Source of the DNA: Geobacillus thermodenitrificans subsp. thermodenitrificans DSM 465
Lineage (GTDB): Bacteria > Bacillota > Bacilli > Bacillales > Anoxybacillaceae
NCBI RefSeq assembly: GCF_000496575.1
Contig: NZ_AYKT01000001.1
Location: forward strand, 186,001-250,000
Direction of reading: 5' to 3'
DNA: 64,000 bases
The position numbers were made by a program, and so were the translations under genes. The notes under the pieces were generated by a model. That model searched no databases, had not been told where the DNA came from, and saw only the letters and a program-made list of their open reading frames with translations. Positions within the stretch are counted from its first letter, which is position 1; the number at the start of each line of letters is the position of its first letter. This document shows, in pieces, positions 59,512-64,000 of the stretch.

Positions 59512-60612
59512 GTGGAAATGACGAATACGGCTGCCCGCCGGTCCACCGGCGAAGCGCAGCTGCTACCGTTGCCGTCGATTTATTCACTGACGCTTGATGA
59601 ATTGAAGGAATGGCTCGTTGCTCACGGTGAAAAACCGTTTCGTGCCACGCAAATTTATGAGTGGCTGTATGGAAAGCGTGTTACCGATTTTGCTGAGATG
59701 ACGAACTTGCCCAAACGACTGCGCGAACAGCTCGCCTCGGCGTTTTCGATCACCACGTTAAAAACGATCGTGAAGCAAACATCAAAAGACGGCACGATCA
59801 AATTTTTGTTCGAGCTGCACGATGGTTATTCGATCGAGACGGTGCTCATGCGCCATAACTACGGCAATTCTGTGTGTGTCACGACACAAGTTGGATGTCG
59901 CATCGGTTGTACGTTTTGCGCTTCGACGCTCGGTGGGCTGAAGCGCCATTTGGAAGCAGGGGAAATCGTCGCTCAAGTCGTGCAAGTGCAAAAGGCACTC
60001 GATGAAACGGAAGAGCGTGTCAGCAGCATTGTCGTGATGGGCATCGGTGAGCCGTTTGACAACTACGATGCGCTCATCAAGTTTTTGCGTATTGTCAACC
60101 ATTCGAAAGGGCTGAACATCGGCGCTCGCCATATTACCGTTTCTACGAGCGGCATCATCCCGAAAATTTATCAATTTGCCGATGAAGGGATGCAAATTAA
60201 TTTCGCCATTTCGTTGCATGCGCCGACGACCGAGCTGCGGACGAAGCTCATGCCGATCAATAAGGCGTACCCGTTGCCAAAGCTGATGGAGGCGGTTCGG
60301 TATTACATTGAAAAAACGGGGCGGCGCGTGACATTTGAATATGGGCTGTTTGGCGGGGTGAATGACCAGCTTGAGCATGCCGAGCAGCTCGCTGAGCTGC
60401 TGAAAGGGTTGAAATGCCATGTGAACCTCCTTCCGGTCAACTATGTGCCGGAACGCAACTATGTGCGCACGCCGCGCAACCAAATTTTCGCCTTTGAACG
60501 GGCGTTGAAAAAACATGGAATTAATGTCACCATTCGCCGCGAACACGGACATGACATCGATGCCGCCTGCGGACAGCTTCGCGCGAAGGAGCGAAAAGAA
60601 GAGACGAGGTGA
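59512..60612 (+). CDS. rlmN: Dual-specificity 23S rRNA A2503/tRNA A37 methyltransferase RlmN
   Basis: 366 residues from GTG 59512 (GAAGGGG 7 bases upstream); ATG 59518 is an alternative. Radical-SAM enzyme: cluster motif [11 protein letters not shown] near residue 120, [20 protein letters not shown] near 170, and active-site cysteines that carry the methyl adduct near the C-terminus (DIDAACGQL). N-terminal segment [19 protein letters not shown] is typical. Its stop overlaps the prpC leader. Confidence 0.96.
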   Translation: MEMTNTAARRSTGEAQLLPLPSIYSLTLDELKEWLVAHGEKPFRATQIYEWLYGKRVTDFAEMTNLPKRLREQLASAFSITTLKTIVKQTSKDGTIKFLFELHDGYSIETVLMRHNYGNSVCVTTQVGCRIGCTFCASTLGGLKRHLEAGEIVAQVVQVQKALDETEERVSSIVVMGIGEPFDNYDALIKFLRIVNHSKGLNIGARHITVSTSGIIPKIYQFADEGMQINFAISLHAPTTELRTKLMPINKAYPLPKLMEAVRYYIEKTGRRVTFEYGLFGGVNDQLEHAEQLAELLKGLKCHVNLLPVNYVPERNYVRTPRNQIFAFERALKKHGINVTIRREHGHDIDAACGQLRAKERKEETR

Positions 60613-60617
60613 ATCGG

Positions 60618-61367
60618 ATGCAAGCCGTTTTCCGAACCGATATCGGGCAAATTCGCGAGTATAACGAAGACAGTGGCGGCGTATTTGCCAATCAAAGCGG
60701 CCAATATTTAGCGGTCGTCGCTGATGGGATGGGTGGTCACCGTGCTGGCGATGTAGCGAGCGCGATGGCTGTCGCATATTTGCAACAACAATGGGAGCAA
60801 GAGCGTCATCTCTCCTCTCCAACTGAGGCTGAACAGTGGTTGAAATCGCATATTGCGGTTGCGAACGAACGATTGCTTCGCCATGCGCTTTCTCACCCGG
60901 AGTGCCAAGGGATGGGGACGACGGTCGTCGTTGCGATTTGCACCAGCTCGTTTGTCACAATTGCTCATATCGGCGACAGCCGCTGTTACTTGTTGAACCA
61001 AAACGGAATCCAGCAGCTGACCGATGACCATTCCCTTGTCAATGAGCTTGTCAAAAGCGGACAAATTTCCAAGGAAGATGCCGAGCATCACCCGCGCAAA
61101 AATGTGCTCTTGCGGGCGCTCGGCACCGAGCCAGCGGTGAAGATTGATGTCAAAACCGTCTCGATTGACGAGGACGATATGCTTCTTTTATGTTCGGACG
61201 GGTTGTCCAATAAAGTGCCAGAAGCGGACATCGTACATATTTTGACAAGCGGCGGCACGCTCGAGGAAAAGGCCGAGGCGCTCATTGATTTAGCGAACGA
61301 GCGGGGTGGGGAAGATAACATTTCGCTGGCGGTCATCGATTTTTCATCGGAACGTGAAGGTGGGTGA
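60618..61367 (+). CDS. prpC: PP2C-type protein phosphatase PrpC
   Basis: 249 residues from ATG 60618; GTG 60609 is also in frame. Mn2+-dependent Ser/Thr phosphatase that reverses PrkC phosphorylation. Conserved metal aspartates in AVVADGMGGHRAGDVASAMA (residues 34-53), GMGTTVVVAIC, IAHIGDSRCYLLNQ near 118, LLLCSDGLSNKVPEADIV near 190 and GGEDNISLAVIDF near 230. Four-base-class overlap region with prkC indicates coupling. Confidence 0.96.
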   Translation: MQAVFRTDIGQIREYNEDSGGVFANQSGQYLAVVADGMGGHRAGDVASAMAVAYLQQQWEQERHLSSPTEAEQWLKSHIAVANERLLRHALSHPECQGMGTTVVVAICTSSFVTIAHIGDSRCYLLNQNGIQQLTDDHSLVNELVKSGQISKEDAEHHPRKNVLLRALGTEPAVKIDVKTVSIDEDDMLLLCSDGLSNKVPEADIVHILTSGGTLEEKAEALIDLANERGGEDNISLAVIDFSSEREGG

Positions 61368-61372
61368 TCGGC

Positions 61373-63370
61373 GTGCTCATCGGAAAACGATTGAATGACC
61401 GCTATAAAATCATCAGCCTCATCGGCGGCGGCGGCATGGCGAACGTTTATTTAGCGCGAGACATCATTTTGGAGCGCGATGTCGCTGTCAAAGTGCTCCG
61501 GCTTGACTTTGCCAACGATGAACAGTTTATTAAACGGTTTCGCCGTGAAGCGCAGGCAGCAACGAGCTTAAATCATGAGCATATCGTCTCCATTTATGAC
61601 ATTGGTGAAGAAGAAGGCGTCTATTATATTGTCATGGAGTATGTGCGTGGCGCAACGCTTAAGCAATACATTCAACAGTACGCTCCGCTTCCGGTCGAAC
61701 AAGCACTCCGCATCATGGATCAGCTGACCTCAGCGATCGCTCATGCCCATGAGAATGGCATCATCCACCGTGACATTAAACCACAAAACATTTTGCTCGA
61801 TGAGGACGGCAATGTGAAAGTGACGGACTTTGGCATCGCCGTGGCGATGAGCGGAACGACGATCACACAAACGAATTCGGTGCTTGGTTCGGTTCATTAT
61901 TTGTCACCGGAACAGGCTCGTGGTGGCATTGCCACTGAAAAGTCGGATATTTATTCGCTCGGCGTTGTCATGTTTGAACTTGTCACCGGTCGTCTGCCGT
62001 TTTCTGGAGAATCAGCTGTTTCGATTGTGTTAAAGCATTTGCAGGAGGAAACGCCATCACCAAAGGATTGGAATCCGGAGATTCCGCAAAGCGTGGAGAA
62101 CATTATTTTAAAAGCGATGGCGAAAGACCCATTTTATCGCTACCCATCTGCCCAGGAAATGAATGAGGATATCCGGACAGCGCTTGACCCAAGGCGGCGC
62201 AATGAGGCAAAATTTACGATCCCTGATGATGATGAGGCGACGAAAGTCATTCCGGTTATGAAACGACCAGAAAGCGCGGCGTTAGAGCAGGAGACGATCA
62301 TTGATGAAGAAAAAGTGAGCGAATCGGCAAAAACAGCCGACGAGCCAAAGCAGAAACCGAAACCAAAACCAAAGCCAAAATCAAAACGAAAACGGATGTG
62401 GATCACCTGGCTTGCGGCAGCCCTATTGTTGTTAGGTGTAGTAGGCGTGAGTGCGCTCACTTGGATTCCAGATCTTGTTTTTCCGAAGGACGTGACAATA
62501 CCCGATGTCACCAATAAAGAGTACGATGAAGCCGTTGAAGAGCTATCGGCGCTCGGTTTGGAAATTAAGGATACGATCGATGTGGAAGATGATACAATAG
62601 AAGAAGGAAAAGTTGTGCGCACTGATCCGGAAGCTGGCATGACGGTGAAGCCAGGGGCTGGCGTTATCATTTATAAAAGTGTCGGAAAGAAGAAAATCGA
62701 GTTTCCGAGCTTTATTGGTGATGAGATTTCGGTGGCTGAGAAGGAGCTGCGCGCTGAAGGGTTTACACGCATCACGCGCAACGGCCGCTATAGCGACAAA
62801 CCGGAAGGAACGATTTTGGATCAATATCCGTATGCTGGCGATGAAGTCGTACCTGATGAAACGGAAGTCATCTTTACCGTCAGCTTGGGGCCGGAAAAAG
62901 TGAGGCTCAAAGATTTGACCGGCTATACCGAAAAGAGTGTGCGCGACTACGTCGAAGACCAAGGGCTCCGCATTGAGGTGACATATGAGCATTCTGATGA
63001 CGTGCCGGAAGGGCTTGTTATTTCACAAACGCCGGCGGCGGGCGAACAGGTGGAAAAAGGAAAGACGATCACAGTTGTTATTTCCCGGGGTCCGGAGCCG
63101 AAGCCGTCAAAAACGGTGGTGAAAGAAATCACAATACCGTATGAACCGGCGGAAGAGGGGCAAATAGTCAAAGCTCAACTGTACATTCAAGACGCCAACC
63201 ATAATATGACAACACCGTATAAAACATATCAGTTAACACAGTCAGTGACAGAGACGGTCGAGTTTGAAATTCCGTACGGGGAGACGGCCTATTACCGCGT
63301 CATTGTCAACAATGTCGTCAAAGATGAAGGGACGATTCCGTATCCAGAAAACGGCGGAAAAAAGGAGTGA
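61373..63370 (+). CDS. prkC: Membrane Ser/Thr protein kinase PrkC with PASTA domains
   Basis: 665 residues from GTG 61373 (AAGGTGGG 8 bases upstream). Cytoplasmic kinase domain (1-275): LIGGGGMANVYLARD, catalytic HRDIKPQNIL near 135, DFG in VTDFGIAVAM, and activation loop TTITQTNSVLGSVHYLSPEQ. A K/P repeat linker near 330, one membrane helix (about 345-367) and an external part with three PASTA domains binding muropeptides plus a C-terminal Ig-like part. Triggers spore germination in response to peptidoglycan and regulates growth arrest. Confidence 0.96.
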   Translation: MLIGKRLNDRYKIISLIGGGGMANVYLARDIILERDVAVKVLRLDFANDEQFIKRFRREAQAATSLNHEHIVSIYDIGEEEGVYYIVMEYVRGATLKQYIQQYAPLPVEQALRIMDQLTSAIAHAHENGIIHRDIKPQNILLDEDGNVKVTDFGIAVAMSGTTITQTNSVLGSVHYLSPEQARGGIATEKSDIYSLGVVMFELVTGRLPFSGESAVSIVLKHLQEETPSPKDWNPEIPQSVENIILKAMAKDPFYRYPSAQEMNEDIRTALDPRRRNEAKFTIPDDDEATKVIPVMKRPESAALEQETIIDEEKVSESAKTADEPKQKPKPKPKPKSKRKRMWITWLAAALLLLGVVGVSALTWIPDLVFPKDVTIPDVTNKEYDEAVEELSALGLEIKDTIDVEDDTIEEGKVVRTDPEAGMTVKPGAGVIIYKSVGKKKIEFPSFIGDEISVAEKELRAEGFTRITRNGRYSDKPEGTILDQYPYAGDEVVPDETEVIFTVSLGPEKVRLKDLTGYTEKSVRDYVEDQGLRIEVTYEHSDDVPEGLVISQTPAAGEQVEKGKTITVVISRGPEPKPSKTVVKEITIPYEPAEEGQIVKAQLYIQDANHNMTTPYKTYQLTQSVTETVEFEIPYGETAYYRVIVNNVVKDEGTIPYPENGGKKE

Positions 63371-63374
63371 AGCT

Positions 63375-64000
63375 ATGGCAGAAGGGCAAATTATTAAAGC
63401 GTTAAGTGGGTTTTATTATGTCCTCTCTGAAGGCAAGGTGTTTCAATGCCGGGGACGGGGCGTGTTTCGTAAGCAAAAAGTGACGCCGCTTGTCGGCGAC
63501 CGGGTCGTCTTTACAGCGACGGGTGAGGCGGAAGGATATATTTTGGAGATTTGTGAACGCCAAAATGAATTAGTGCGGCCGCCGGTTGCCAACGTTGAAC
63601 AGGCGATTTTAGTTTTTTCGGCCGTAAGCCCTGATTTCAGCGCCAAGCTGCTAGATCGCTTTCTTGTTTTAGTCGAATCAAAGAACATTACCCCCGTCAT
63701 TGTCATTAGCAAAATCGACTTGCTTGATGGGGGAATGAAAGAGACGATCGCTCAATATGTGCGTGATTACCGGCGCATCGGCTATGAGGTGATTGAGACA
63801 TCAACGGTGACAAAAGAAGGTCTCGACGAGCTGATGTCGCACCTTTGTGGCCGCGTTTCTGTCGTTGCCGGGCAGTCGGGCGTCGGCAAGTCATCGTTGC
63901 TCAACGCTCTCCGTCCGGACTTGCAATTGAAAACGGGCGATATTTCGACCCATTTAGGGCGCGGTAAACATACGACCCGCCATGTCGAGCTGCTTGCGAT
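63375..64000 (+). CDS. rsgA: Ribosome small-subunit biogenesis GTPase RsgA, 3' end missing
   Basis: 208 codons visible from ATG 63375 (AAAAAGGAGTGAAGC upstream); the rest lies beyond the window. N-terminal OB fold (residues 5-65), then the circularly permuted GTPase: G4-type VIVISKIDLLD near 112, the P-loop VVAGQSGVGKSSLLNAL near 168 and switch segment GRGKHTTRHVELLA at the window end. Matures 30S subunits. Next to prkC, as in B. subtilis where YloQ/CpgA is a known PrkC substrate. Confidence 0.95.
   Translation, partial: MAEGQIIKALSGFYYVLSEGKVFQCRGRGVFRKQKVTPLVGDRVVFTATGEAEGYILEICERQNELVRPPVANVEQAILVFSAVSPDFSAKLLDRFLVLVESKNITPVIVISKIDLLDGGMKETIAQYVRDYRRIGYEVIETSTVTKEGLDELMSHLCGRVSVVAGQSGVGKSSLLNALRPDLQLKTGDISTHLGRGKHTTRHVELLA

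Noticed and set aside
59782-60822. Minus-strand open frame of 346 codons across rlmN and prpC
   Set aside because: Antisense to two conserved genes with clear motifs; no homology-like features.
62345-62398. Short tandem repeat in prkC as a satellite or recombination site
   Set aside because: It is the coding sequence of the lysine-proline linker; the repeat follows from the codons and stays in frame.

Overview
The window looks like a chromosomal segment of a thermophilic Geobacillus/Parageobacillus-type member of the Bacillaceae. Supporting this are the GC-rich codon use, the B. subtilis-like gene order (dcw cluster, spoIIG-sigG, ylm genes, ileS, pyr operon, yloA to rsgA), the endospore-specific genes (rsfA, spoVD, spoVE, spoIIGA, sigE, sigG), a bacillithiol gene and a meso-diaminopimelate-type MurE. 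Nearly all genes lie on the + strand; rqcH and a decayed patch next to it are the exceptions. I saw no tRNA, rRNA, CRISPR array, intact mobile element or prophage.

Layout. 1-4.3 kb: end of a crotonase-family gene, rsfA, panE, a DUF3397 membrane protein and bshC. 4.5-21 kb: division and cell-wall cluster (rsmH, ftsL, pbpB, spoVD, murE, a stand-alone MurF N-terminal-domain gene, mraY, murD, spoVE, divIB, ylxW, ylxX, sbp, ftsA, ftsZ). 21-24 kb: sporulation sigma genes (spoIIGA, sigE, sigG). 24-28 kb: ylmC, pgeF, ylmE, sepF, ylmG, ylmH, divIVA. 28-32.7 kb: a T-box-controlled ileS, then lspA and a pseudouridine synthase gene. 32.7-44.5 kb: the whole pyrimidine operon pyrR-P-B-C-AA-AB-K-D-F-E with three PyrR attenuators. 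44.5-46.2 kb: an AT-rich patch of broken genes, including what looks like a polymorphic-toxin immunity remnant and a histidine-phosphatase gene cut by one in-frame amber codon. 46.3-64 kb: rqcH (minus strand), a calcium P-type ATPase, yicC-family gene, remA, gmk, rpoZ, coaBC, priA, def, fmt, rsmB, rlmN, prpC, prkC and the start of rsgA.

How they work together. The dcw block makes and flips lipid II precursors and builds the divisome; PBP2B and SpoVD are the vegetative and sporulation transpeptidases, and SpoVE is the SEDS partner for cortex. SepF, YlmG and DivIVA help place the septum. SpoIIGA processes pro-SigE, and SigG is controlled by its own forespore promoter and an RNA hairpin. The pyr genes carry out de novo UMP synthesis under PyrR. 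The last block links translation start and end (fmt, def), rRNA modification, and the PrkC/PrpC kinase-phosphatase pair to ribosome assembly GTPase RsgA.

Most notable: the orphan MurF N-terminal domain lying where murF sits in many dcw clusters; absence of mraZ, murG and murB from their usual places; a spoIIG promoter with a 22-bp spacer and a perfect 0A box; a hairpin that would hide the sigG ribosome-binding site only in read-through RNA; and the decayed toxin/immunity-like patch where B. subtilis has its cysH sulfate operon. Most of the window is conserved core genome, and I do not see an intact new defence or mobile system.
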